Assembly (NCBI GenBank): GCA_030248215.1
Contig: JASANG010000295.1
Span: 124,001 to 188,000 of the forward strand
Origin: Enoplolaimus lenunculus
Taxonomy: Eukaryota > Nematoda > Enoplea > Enoplida > Thoracostomopsidae
Reading direction: 5' to 3'
Length of the DNA: 64,000 nt
The notes under the pieces: generated by a model
Told to the model about the DNA's origin: nothing
The model's database searches: none
What the model saw: only the letters and a program-made list of their open reading frames with translations
Translations under genes and position numbers: made by a program
Part shown: piece by piece, positions 1 to 11,041 of the stretch
Layout of the letters: each line of letters starts with the position of its first letter
Position numbering within the stretch: position 1 is the stretch's first letter

Positions 1-415
1 AGTGTAAAGCATCTAAGCCTGATTGATCATGGTTACTGCCTTTCACCGAAGGGGGTGGAATTCGAATCCTAGCTTGAAATAAGATCACAGTCAAAAACAG
101 TTTAAGCTTGAAGTTACTGTATTGCGGTCTCGTGGAAATGCGGTTCGCCCCCGATCTATAAATGGGCTCAATTTGGAAAGATAATATTGATCTCATGTTT
201 AATTTTGGAAAAATATCAACGAAATGTGACAATATTTTTATGGATCAAATGGATGCTTGCTTCAGAAAAGTTAAAATTATGCACAGCTACCAGGTCTTAA
301 AATAAATAATAAATGGCCGTCGTGAGCGACTAGAAACAATATCTTCAGATCCGAATTTAAAAATCATAACGCAAAAATAAATATTCTACAATTCATTTGG
401 TAGCTATCATTTCAG

Positions 416-840
416 CTTTCTCGGCATGTAACAACGGGGACTCGCCTTATATATTGCCTTCAACCGGACAACCGTACACATGTTGGCCTACCATGCCATC
501 TGCCCGACAATGTCCTTCAGGATACAACTGTCAATGGAGTATAAATGTCAGAAATTTTTATTGTTGCCGTTGTGGAGACGCGTTCTATGATCCATTCGCA
601 AGCAGACGGCTGTTTTCCGGCACTGGATCGAATCCTTGCGGACATTCGCAAAATCAAATGTCGCCAAGTGTTAGTGGGTGTGTTCCTTGTGCCCGAAACA
701 AAAATAAGGTGCCATCTTTTCAACTCGGTGCAAATTTCCACAACAATCAATGTTGTACTCAGACAAATTCTGACTTTTATCCCACACGACAGAATCCTGC
801 CAGACCAATGGATGGCTCGAATTTGAATAATGTTTGGTAA
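416..840 (+). CDS. 3'-terminal exon of a lustrin-like cysteine-rich protein (partial)
   Basis: The exon begins after a good acceptor (tatcatttcag, ending at 415) and runs open to a TAA at 838-840. A polyadenylation signal AATAAA lies at 868-873. The translated part (about 141 residues) is Cys-rich. It has a first block with the pattern C-x-PY-x-C-x-QCPSGYNC-x-CC, then a second, looser Cys block (NPCGH...GCVPC...QCC). CPSGYxC followed by a CC pair is typical of the lustrin-type Cys-rich repeat that is abundant in secreted nematode proteins. Function of such repeats is usually structural or extracellular; no enzyme motif is seen. Upstream exons lie outside the window. I am fairly sure it is a real coding exon, and less sure of the family name. 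Confidence 0.62.
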
Positions 841-1727
841 ACGTAAAGTTTAAATTACTGAAAAAGAAATAAATTCCGACAGAAAATACGGATTGGAATA
901 ATTATAACTGGGTTGCACAGACAAAACTTAAGTCAACCTATGACTAACACATTTTTGAAGTCAAATAAAGACGTTTAAATATAGAAGGCTTCCATAAATG
1001 CTCGCTTTCGAGCTGAGATTCTTATTGCACTGCACAGTCAGAATTTCAACTTCAAAAGATGTACCAGTGCTTAGCAGCGTCAATTTGTCTGGCAAGAAGA
1101 AACTTTCAATGAAATCTTTTCACATAAGTTAAAATTACAAAGCTTAGGTAAAAAGTTGATGTCGAATTAAGTCGTAATCGAACTTAGTCCCGGCAACCTA
1201 GGAATTGTGCTCATGTACTAGTTTTAGATTCAACTGCGGCCAATTTATGGAACATGTTGCTTTGCTAATCCCAGTGTGGATTAACCTTTGTGGTGCACAT
1301 TAGATGAATACGGTTTCAAATAAATACCTCTCTTTAATTATAAATAAAATTCGCTTTGGAATTTCAAACCTGTAAAATTCAAACGATTGGAAATAGTGCC
1401 CAAAATGCAAAACATGCTAGAAAACGTTTATAGCGATTAGCTACGCTAGCTATTCATTACAGAGTTTTTCCAAAGCGTGAAAGATAATGTTTGAAACGCG
1501 AAAATCGTTTTAAATAGTGTCACATTTTTGACAAACTTCCCAAATTGCTCATTTAATACAATGTAGTATATACAAGCTTTGTTGATGTATTTGAGTTATC
1601 CAAAAATGGATTTTAGTGTAAACTATTGGTGTACGGCGTGCAAATATGCTCAGCTAACCTGGAAGCTTTGGTCGGGCAGTTTTGTGTTTTTGACGTAACG
1701 TTCATATTGCAAATCAGTATATATACA
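841..1727. other. Convergent intergenic region
   Basis: This lies between the 3' ends of the lustrin-like gene (+) and the GABA-A-like receptor gene (-). It holds the AATAAA at 868-873 for the plus gene. A possible ATTAAA read on the minus strand near 1552-1557 could serve the receptor gene. No open frame or recognisable repeat copy is convincing here. Confidence 0.5.
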
Positions 1728-4700
1728 TCACAATCCTCTATGAGCGCTGAACTGCACCGATCTCATTAGTTTCCCAGCATACGACTCTCTGAGCACGTCC
1801 TCGCTTTCGTTCGGCAACCAGTACAGATATGATGCCCAATAAAACGCGTTGAATCCAATGAATAGCAGTGGAAATGCCACTTTCGCAACATCATCGACAT
1901 AATCGACAACCGTTTGCTCAACAATCATATTTCGCAGTGCTGTTCGACCACGGTTCAGTTGCTGTTGTTGTTGCTGTTGTTTCTTTGATTGAGGTCCCAC
2001 ACGGCTTTTTCGCTGCCGACTTATCGCAGACCTTTGATATCGAGGCAAGACTTGGAGTTGATGGTCCCCAGCAGTTAGGTCATCGCCACTTGGAACGGTG
2101 AGAACAGCTGGAGTTAGAGAAGTTTGGTTGTTCATCAAATTTCGTCGCCTTCTTATTGAATCCCGTGACTCGCTGTTCATACGATGCATTGCGATTAGTT
2201 GTTGCTGTGTTGCTTCTGCAATCCGTCGCAGTTGCGCGTCGATTTTTTGCCGCTCGGTTTGTGGACGTCGTTGACGGCGTCGTTGGAACGCCAGTGGTGA
2301 CACCGCTGCTGTTAGGGTGAATGGTGGTTTGCTTAATAAAAGAGTAGAAGAAACAATTAGCGATACATGTCGCAGGCTGAGTTATAGAGACGTGGCTTAA
2401 ATCGACTTTTGAATTCTGATCACGGTTCAAAACATGGTTAACTTTTGCTGATAGTGCATATGGTGGATTGCTTGATACGGAATTGACGAATGGAAAAACA
2501 ACTTGCGATTCCTCTCTTAGGCTTGTTTACAGGGACATGACATAAAAGGTGAGCTTTAACTTTGTAAAGCCGAAAACGATAGTGTAAACGGGCATTACGC
2601 CATAACCGGATGAACGACGACTTGTTAAGCATTATACGCTTTAGAAACTGGAATCGAACACCACATGTTGCGTTCTGTATGTTTTTTGAACAAATACTAC
2701 AATCAGCTGTAAAATTTTGCCAAACTCACTCTAGGATATTAAAACGGGCAAAATAAATCTTACTAACTCTACAAATTTGTCAAATTAAACTACAATGATG
2801 AGTGGCATGTAAGAGCAGAAACCTTTTGCATAGCAGAATAACAACATAACTCACTGTGCAGCAAAAGACAATAAACCAACATTTCGTTTAACATTTACGG
2901 CCAATGTATAGAACAGGATCGTAAGCGTAATCATTAGTCTAAGCGTAAGCGTAACAATTAACTTATACCTAAACCTAAGCCTAAGGCAAAACCAAAAATA
3001 TACAGCTTAATCTGTAGCTTTCCCGCAGAAAAACGTTCCGCCCCTGATCTGTACATGGGCGACATTTGCTAAGGCGACAAACACAACTTTTATTCATCTT
3101 CCACAACAGTTTGGGTACATCAAATCACAATTCTCGTTAATTTTTTTATTTAAATGAATAGATCTTAAGCGTTTCGTAAGTTAAGCGTGGCAACATTGCA
3201 CCTGTTCTGATGTGACAATTGAGGATAATGCACGCAAATTATAGTGAAGGATAAATTTACGCTGTTATCGCAGATTTAGTATCATCCATCGCCGATGTTG
3301 TATTCTCGTGGTCTTCTTGCTCTAATCGTGTTGATTCTTCAATCGTCGACGCAACTTCGCGTTCTTCTTGTTGTAAATCTTGTTGCAGCTGATCAACTTT
3401 CTGTTGTAACTAAACATAACACGAAGCATAAATATAGAAGATTCAAAATTTGTATGTTTCTTTCATAAGCTTAAGCCTTAAACGTTAGGTTATTGTTCGT
3501 GGTTTTTGTTGATTCTAGCGTAGGAAAACGGCTAATTTTTTAACATTTTTGTATAATATAACTTAAAGCACAGTAAAAAAAGATATTTGACAACTGGACG
3601 ACAACAGTAAGAACATACACAAAAAAGTTCAGCTTAGATGACTTTGTATGATCATTCAACTTTGTAGTACCCACGCCTTTATTGGAAAATCCGGCCTAAA
3701 TCATCGTATCAAAAAACGTTAAATTAAACGCGTTTTGCGTTCCAAATAGTACCGTTCAAAATTGTTTTTGTGCATAAAAAACTTCAAAATAAATTGCGTG
3801 AATACATTTTTTAGCGTTTGTCAAGATCCATTTTAGCATTAAGAAACGTTCTTCCGTAACGCGAAAAATGTGTTGTATTTTTTGACACGAATAACAGGCC
3901 ACTCAAGTAACACTTTTTAACTGTATGTCACGCACAGGTAATAACATAATCTGCGATCAGTGCACGACAGGTACAAATTGTTCAAACAATTGCATATGAG
4001 TGAATTTTCACACGCCAAAATTGCTAATTCATTACAATAATTTTACCTTTGGAAAAATTACACTGACTATTTGTGCGAAAAGCGACAAACTAAGGGAAAC
4101 AGGTGTAAGTATTTGCCAATGGGATAATGTACTTAATGTGGATTCAGATTATGTTTGCACATAACACGGAATGGGCTAAATCAAAGCTCACGGAAGGGAA
4201 GATCAGAAATTTACATTTTAAAATCTCCGCCACAAACGATTGTACACATAGCACAGATTGTCAAAATTTACACACACACACACACCAAGCTTTTGATATT
4301 ATTTTTCTATAAAAACTGTTGTTGAAGATAATGTCCACGTGTTTCCAGAATGCCCTCGGGCACTAAATTTCTATGTTCGATTGTTGACTCCTACTTTACA
4401 CCGAACTGCGCAAGTTTGAATACTTGATGAAAACGATTTAGTTTCATGCCGAAAATTTGGTTCTTAATTTGCAATCTGGAAATCTCTGTGTTTGTTAAAC
4501 TTTGAAACGAGTCGCTGGAAAAACTGTTAAGCGAAACTGTTTTTAAAAGCGTATGCCGGACATATTTTGATAGCATATTAACAAAAAAATCTAAATCAGT
4601 TATTGGTTTTCGTTTTACATATTTTCTAGTAATCAGAATATCACATGCGTTGAGATCAAAGTGTGAATAATTATTGTTAGCTATATGTGTATTGTTTGGT

Positions 4701-7700
4701 ATTTTTGTTGTAATCTCCGTATGCTCTCGGTGAAGAAGTGTTAAATTTACTAGTGAACTTTTCTCACACGTCAAAATTGCTAATAAATTGCCATCATTTT
4801 ACCTTTGGAGAACCTGCAGTGACTGTTTCTGCGAAAAGCGACAAACTTGCAGCCATCACTTGATTCGATTGGGCGTCTTGATGCTAGAAAAGTTAGCTTT
4901 AGCTGCTACATTAAAATATCTTTAAACATGTAACTTGCGATTTATAATTTATATCATGTATAAAAGTTTTAAATTCATAAACAAGGTATGTATTTTGTTC
5001 AGTCGGAGTTGTGGTTCTCTTTCTACCGCCTATTTTTTGAGCTAAATCCGAAGTTTAGTATATTTAATAATCATTGTAATTGAAAGTATCAGTATATTGA
5101 ATGTGGCCACGCCAGCATGGGTATATGGATAGAACAGGGCCGTAACAGAAATATAAGTATATTCTTAAGCCTAAGCCTGAACCTAACCATAAGTATAAGA
5201 ATGAGCTTATACCTAAACCTAAGCCTACTTAAGCCTAAGCAAAAAATTGGTCTAAAGCTTACTTATGCTTACTCTCTTGCAGTTCTACAGAAACGGCTCG
5301 CCTGTGATATTGGGCGTTGGACGAACTTACCCGATTTCGCCAATACATCCGATTGGTAAAATTAATGACTGCAAATTCGACTAACGCGGCGAAAACGAAT
5401 GCAAAACACGTGACCACGTACAAATCTAAACCGGTGCCGTAGGAAACTTTGGGCAAATGAGACCGAACTCCGCCGGAACCGAGAGTTGAAACCGTCAAAA
5501 CCGTCATAACTCCTGAAATCCCGTTAATGTTGCAAAATAAACTCTGTCGTGTAGACGAGTACGCGTAGCCTGAATTATATTTTGACAAATTAAACCTGAG
5601 ATGATAAATTCGCCCGCAAATGCTGTGCTTGCTTATAATTGCTTATAATTACTAGAATGCACTTTTATTTTTGTTCAAAGTTCTATACATTGCTCTGGCA
5701 AACAATATCACAAGTAATGCAACACCCCTTTCTCTACCTATGTTGTGGACATTGCGGGTGAGCATTGAACACCCTGCTTTTTGATTTGCTCTGTGCGGTC
5801 AAATGTCTTGAATTTCGTCCAAAATCAAATTTCGTCTGCTATGCTACAAAGCATACCACGGGATGACGCCGCCTTGCTGCGTACTGTCTCGCCCGCATCC
5901 TTAATATATTTATAAACATTAAAAAATTCTAATGTCAACAAAATTTTCCAAAAATCTCACGTTGCTTTATTTAGCAATTCTTTGATGCCAAGTCCCTTTA
6001 TATTCCGCAGCACAATATTTTTACGAAAAGTTTTAAATTATGATAAATGTTTACCAAGCGCGACTCTTGCCGGCGAAGCATCTTTGTTTATCCAAAACGA
6101 AACCCAAGACAACGCTACAATCATCATGCATGGCAGATAAATTTGAAGCAGATAGAATCCTTGAAGTCGTGTTAGTTTGAAATGAACCAATAGTGACGAA
6201 AACGAGTCTGTTAAGCAAAACAAGAGTTTCGGAAGTATTCAAACGGAGGGTTTGTGGAAGCATATATCCTCTTCCGATATTTTCATAGACTCAATAAACA
6301 GCACAATTAACATTGTTTAAGAATGACCTTCTGGATTTTAGAGGATGAACAGTTGTCGCTTGAGGTTGTATTTTTCAAAGTCGAATCATGGGTACGCCAC
6401 AGGTAGAATATCGATGTACAATAAGTTTAAATTAAATTAGCTACGTGCACAATTTTTATATCAAGAACGGTTGGAGTACTTAGGCTTGAGTGTATTTAAT
6501 TCTAAATTCTGTTTATAGTTGACAATGGGCAACTCAGCGCAGTGAAATCACCACAAGACATAAGAGTCCCCGCGGCTCGAGCGTCAAGCTCCAATAGCTC
6601 AGTAGTGATTCTAGCGTAAAAGCAAGTCTCATATGAAATAGAAAATATTCATGTGACAAAGGTTTAAAGGTTTGACTAACATCAATATTGGTTCAGGTAC
6701 CCAGTTCATATGTTTAGCTATTAGTTTGTCGTTTTGAGGAGTTACTATAAATCTGATAAACTTTAGTCAAAACATCGAAAGGAATTTAGCTTTGCCGACA
6801 ATTATTTGGTCACATTATTTGGTCACAGAGCGCAGCGTACCCGTCATTACGCGTACGCGTGGTACAAAATCAACACGAGGCGTGAAATCATCCCTTTGCG
6901 CTCATGTAACCGCCACAAATCCAAGAGTATAGAATTCGAGTCCTCGCTTGAAATAGATCACAGATAAAATTAGAAAAGTGTTCATGCGAGAAAGGGTAAA
7001 TTACACATACATAATAATAAAATTTTTCCCAGAAATATCAATCTATTACCATCTGAATAAGTACGTAATGTGACATTGTTTTCGGCATAATAGTAAGCGT
7101 CGAGTCTGTATTGTGACAATTTAACCTGTTTCGATACATCGAAGTGTCCCCATTTGTATATGATATCTTCGGTTGAGTAGCCAACTGCAAAAAAATTACA
7201 TCTGTAAAACAGAATTATTCTTTGTAATTAATTAGTTTCCCTAATAATAAACATTTTAAATGCAGTATAGAATAGTTCTAAAGCCCGATTTACATGTGCA
7301 AGGTCTTCTAGCGTGAACTTGCAGCTGCAACTTGCAACTGCCACTTGCGACGGAAAATCTGGTTTGAAAACCTCTTGCAGCTCCATGAGGTAGCTGCAAA
7401 TTTTGACTGCAAAAACATGTACGTATGAGTTGCCGCGGCAATTTTTGGTGCAAAATCTTGTACCTGCAAATTACAGCTGTAAGTTCTTGCTGCAAAATGT
7501 TGCACATGTGAATGGGGCCTAAAACACATTTTAAGTCGGCGAAGAAGCAAACTGAGCATTGACGAAAGTGAATTGGACTCTGGTTATTATACGTAGTAGT
7601 TATCTTTCTATCTATCTAAGCTATCTATCTATTATTTAAGAGCCCTGAGCACGCCGACAACTTCACACATTGCGTACCTGAAACCATTCCTGGCACTCAA

Positions 7701-9967
7701 AAAAGTGTACAGCATCTATTACCAGTTAAATATGATTTGCAACCTTCGAACCAGTGAATCATGACGTTTGCAATTATCTGCCGCAAACTTTTGTCTGAAA
7801 ACCTTCTATTGACTTAAAATAGATCCCACATAAGAACGGTCATAATTGTTGATAGCGAATATTCCCAAATATGAAACCGTCGAGTACACTTACGGCTGCC
7901 AATTTCCAGTGGGCAAACTTGAGTATCCATCGGAAACTTTTTCAAAAACATTGGACATCGCGGTATTAGTGTCAGCCTGCCAAAAAATATGTTGTAGAAA
8001 TGCATAGCGGTATATTATTAATACAGTTTACGCAAGTTCTTCAGCTGTCCGAAGGCGCATACAACCAGGACCTGTCGTAGCAAGTGCGTTTACCCCAGAC
8101 TAATTGTGGGGACCAATATAGGTGGCAGTAAAGTTGTTCAATTTGAGCACTTTGCGGTCAAACATCACGCCCCTAGGAGTGGTTCGGAACAGTGTATAAC
8201 GCTGATACACAAACGAATCGAAGAGCACAACCTTTAGATAGCTAGATTTGCGTAGAAACGTCGAAAAATTTTGAAATTTTGTTATACATGGTATAGCGAA
8301 GCGACATATGTTGAAAAACTGATGAAAATTTTAGTTTTCGCAATAGCTTACGAAATGTTCGCGTACGATACGGTAATATTTTAATGTGTAAAAACGGAAT
8401 AATTTTTTTAGCTGAAAACTTCCCCAAAATACCTTTAAGCAATGCGCAGCAATTTCGGTAAAATCTAGCAATAGAGCTCTAACTTAATCTTTTTGTCGCA
8501 ACCCAAGATTGTTGCTTCGGAACTGTATTTATACTTTTGACGATTTCGCTGCCATCAAGTGGACGCTGGCGCCGTTCGGCGTCCTTGTGCACCGACCTGT
8601 TGTGAAACTGTTAAAACTGAAACTATTTTACTAAACTGAAAACTAGCAAACAAGTTAAGCGATGCGCAGTAATTTTAGTAAAATTGTGTAGCATACCTTT
8701 GAGAAATTAAAATTTCACCATTTTGCTTCAGTCGCAACAATTTGTTTGGAACCGTAATTTGGTGTAAATACGAATGTTTGCCGTTCATTATGTACGTATC
8801 CGGTTTCCATATTGAGCCGACAAATTTCACTGCGTTCAATGACATCATTTTCACCGGACCAACGAACTGTAGTCTTTCATCGACCCAAGATTGTCGAAAA
8901 TAGCAATCGAGTGCGAATTCCTTAAAATCAGTATTAAAAATAAGCAACCAACGTTTGGTTGTTAGCTTCTTTTCCGTTCTTCCCCGCTGTAGAGAAAGCT
9001 CACTTTACGTCATTAAAAATTGTATATTAAATGCTTGACAACCTCGCCGAAATTTGCACAAAAATTTTTTTGAACTTAAGAGAGCGAAAACGAATATGTT
9101 ATAAGCCACTCCGTAATAAGTCTGCATTGGATTAACCCAGTGTTATAGCCCAAAGTGTAACTTCGCATTGGAATAAATCCTTATCCAAAATGCAGCTAAA
9201 CGGTTTGGATTACAACAACGCACCGAGTTTTGTTTGAATGTTTCAGAATGGTTTTTGCAATGCGTGCAAGAGTTAATAAATGGCTTGAAAAAAGTTTATT
9301 GATGGAAGTCAGATCCCAAGAAATTAAACTAACCATGTTTAGCTCACTAATGGGACCCATCGATAAAACACTGATGTCGACCTTGACCGTAAGAGGCGGT
9401 CCTAAAATTTAAGCTTTTACAACGTTGGTACGCAATTATTTTTCTCGTGATCAAATTTAGTTTATTAACAGATTAGCTGATTGCAACAGAAGCGATTCTT
9501 AAATACTAAAATTTTTGTGTGATATTCGTTTGCATTTTGGTATTCAAAGATAAGTTCCAATTTTTCTTTTCTAAGTATTCCTAGATCACCGGGATCACAG
9601 TAAAGCATTCAAAGAAAATAAGGTATGTATTTAAAAACATCCGGCTTTTGTTCACTTCCCCCACAAATAAAGTTAAGGGTTTGCCTAGGCTGAGGTTTAG
9701 GACTGGAAAAGCGATTGGCCAAATGCGCAGGCTTCGGCATAGGTACGCCTTTTCGGAAACGTTAGCCTAAGCATAAGCCTGAGCCCAAGCCTAAGTGTAA
9801 ATGTGGTGCGAAGTGTACAAGAGCCAAACATACCTTTAATTCCGGGTCTAAAGTTTTTATCATACCCATCCAACAACTTATCGAGTATCCGGCTTGTATT
9901 CGACATCAGCACATGATCGTATTCGTAGCTATGTTCCGTCAAGCTGGTGTTTACTTCTGGACTATGG
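1728..9967 (-). CDS. GABA-A-like (GRD/alpha-type) anion-selective Cys-loop receptor subunit, 5' end missing
   Basis: Exons on the minus strand, in reading order: 9967-9834, 9401-9334, 8920-8697, 7976-7894, 7184-7051, 6207-6055, 5512-5331, 3409-3261, 2331-1728 (stop). All have GT donors and AG acceptors, and phases agree at every junction except the end of 7184-7051 (see findings). Order of parts: start of the ligand-binding domain ([14 protein letters not shown]), beta strands, the 15-residue Cys loop [15 protein letters not shown] (7976-7894), [13 protein letters not shown]1 with [10 protein letters not shown] (6207-6055), M2-M3 split at ALG/V (5512-5331), a coiled-coil Q/E-rich loop exon (3409-3261), then a basic, polyQ-bearing loop and M4 ([20 protein letters not shown]) ending in the last exon. 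The SPAR motif before M2 is the anion-channel signature. M1 reads YLPCMM, closer to GABA-A alpha or insect GRD than to GluCl. Expected product: a plasma-membrane pentameric chloride-channel subunit gated by GABA or a related amine. The signal-peptide exon(s) upstream of 9967 were not found. Confidence 0.9.
1965..1983 (-). repeat. Short polyglutamine-coding CAA/CAG run
   Basis: Within the last exon of the GABA-A-like gene a run of CAA and CAG codons gives seven or eight glutamines in the cytoplasmic M3-M4 loop. The loop ahead of M4 is very basic ([12 protein letters not shown]). The mixed CAA/CAG composition suggests a stable, low-polymorphism tract. Confidence 0.8.
2901..3060 (+). mobile_element. 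Telomere-motif element copy (family C)
   Basis: The copy opens with ccaatgtatagaacagg, continues into degenerate ctaagcctaag units, and ends with the family 3' end (aaaacgttccgcccctgat then tacatgggc). It sits in the intron between the last two exons of the GABA-A-like gene. The ends match those of copies near 48.5, 50.5 and 58.5 kb. Confidence 0.7.
3410..5330 (-). other. Long intron of the GABA-A-like gene
   Basis: The intron runs from the donor GTAAGT at 5330-5325 to the acceptor TTTAG at 3411-3410. It contains an open minus frame of 127 codons (4391-4774) with low-complexity, codon-poor sequence that I do not regard as coding, and a family C element copy at the donor-proximal end. Confidence 0.55.
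5118..5316 (+). mobile_element. Telomere-motif element copy (family C) abutting a splice donor
   Basis: The 5' end reads gtatatggatagaacaggg. The core has aagcctaagcct and related hexamers, and the 3' end has cttgcag then acagaaacg. The element stops about ten bases short of the GTAAGT donor of the M2-M3 exon of the receptor gene, on the opposite strand. Confidence 0.65.
6520..6670 (+). mobile_element. tRNA-derived SINE fragment (family B)
   Basis: It matches the copies at 56.6-57.1 kb: caccacaagac, gctcgagcgtcaagctcc, an A-box-like tagctcagtagtg, and the tail atagaaaatattcatgtgac. The B box region is degraded. Located in the intron upstream of the M1 exon. Confidence 0.6.
7280..7523 (+). 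mobile_element. Short TIR element with cttgcagctgcaag motifs (family E)
   Basis: The ends are inverted: aaagcccgatttacatgtgc at the left, and gcacatgtgaatggggcct at the right, which is a diverged reverse complement of it. The interior repeats cttgcagctgcaa and caaatttt motifs. About 244 bp, no coding capacity. It lies in the receptor intron between the Cys-loop exon and the next exon, and matches the better copy at 57994-58268. Confidence 0.65.
9668..9800 (-). mobile_element. Telomere-motif block (family C, degenerate)
   Basis: Units such as gcctaggctgag, gcataagcctgag and gcccaagcctaag are diverged TTAGGC/GCCTAA hexamers. The block ends about 30 bp from the GTATGT donor of the first recognised ligand-domain exon (ending 9834), so two splice donors of this gene are flanked by the same family. 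Confidence 0.45.
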
Positions 9968-11041
9968 CTAAAATCAAGCGAAGGTTTTTGCGAAGCCTTT
10001 TCGACCCAAGTTTAAGCCAGCGGTATACTGTTTTGCTTAGTACGGACCCATAGCTAAAGGATAGAGCAAAAGGGTGGACTCAGCCCCTCCTACGTGAAAA
10101 AATTTTTCCCTCACAAACAGAAAAGTTTTAGCTTCACTTGTAGGCCCTTTAATTTCCCTGCGTTATCGTTCTAAGATTTATTACTTTTCCCCTAGCAAGC
10201 CGAGCTGGTTAGAGACACGCGAGTGCGTTATGTATTACTTCACCCAAAACCGAAAAATGTGCAACCTATTCAAAATCATGAATTACTTAATCAAATTTTG
10301 CCAATTCATATTAATAAATGACGACACTAACAGAAAAAGTAGTTCAGAATGAAATTTAAAGTTTATAACGCACAGACTGGGAATTAAATACATCGGGTGA
10401 AACATAACGGCACAACAACGACAACAACGGATTTTTTTCTGCAAAAACCCGCGTCAGAGCCCGGATCAATAGACACTGCACATAAACTTTTTGAAGTTGG
10501 TCAGCCAAAACGTTTTTACAAGATTTGGGGATCTGTATACCGGCTTTGCCGGTTCACAATTCCATTATTTTTATGTTATTCGGATTGTACATGCAACTTA
10601 CATTTCAAGTGTTCGCCATATCAAATTCATCAATGTTAGTAAATTAAGACCTACCATAATCTCTAAAGTAAGAGTGTAACGACGTTAAATAACTAGGAAT
10701 GAAGCAGTTTGACTGTAGCCGTGTTTGGGCTTAAAATGCGACGATAAGATGTTGACGTTATTTGACTAAGAAATAAAACACTATTTTAAACGCTTTTTGC
10801 TATTAAAACAGCATGAACTTGTTTTTGAACATCAACTGTGACAATTATTCCAAAAACATAAAAATAAAATTAAGCATTACTACGTTCCCGTGATTTGCAG
10901 CATACATAAACTTGCATGTGCAACATGCATGTTTAATTTTCGTTACCAAATAAACTTTGCGTTGTTGCAGGTGTAAATTATTCATTGAAATTTATACTAT
11001 TTAATTTATTTCGAACGCTTGAACAAGATGCAACTGCATTT

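Noticed and set aside
4391-4774. 127-codon minus frame in the GABA-A-like intron
   Set aside because: Low complexity and Asn/Ile/Lys-rich as expected for AT-rich DNA. Splicing 5331 to 3409 is in phase without it.
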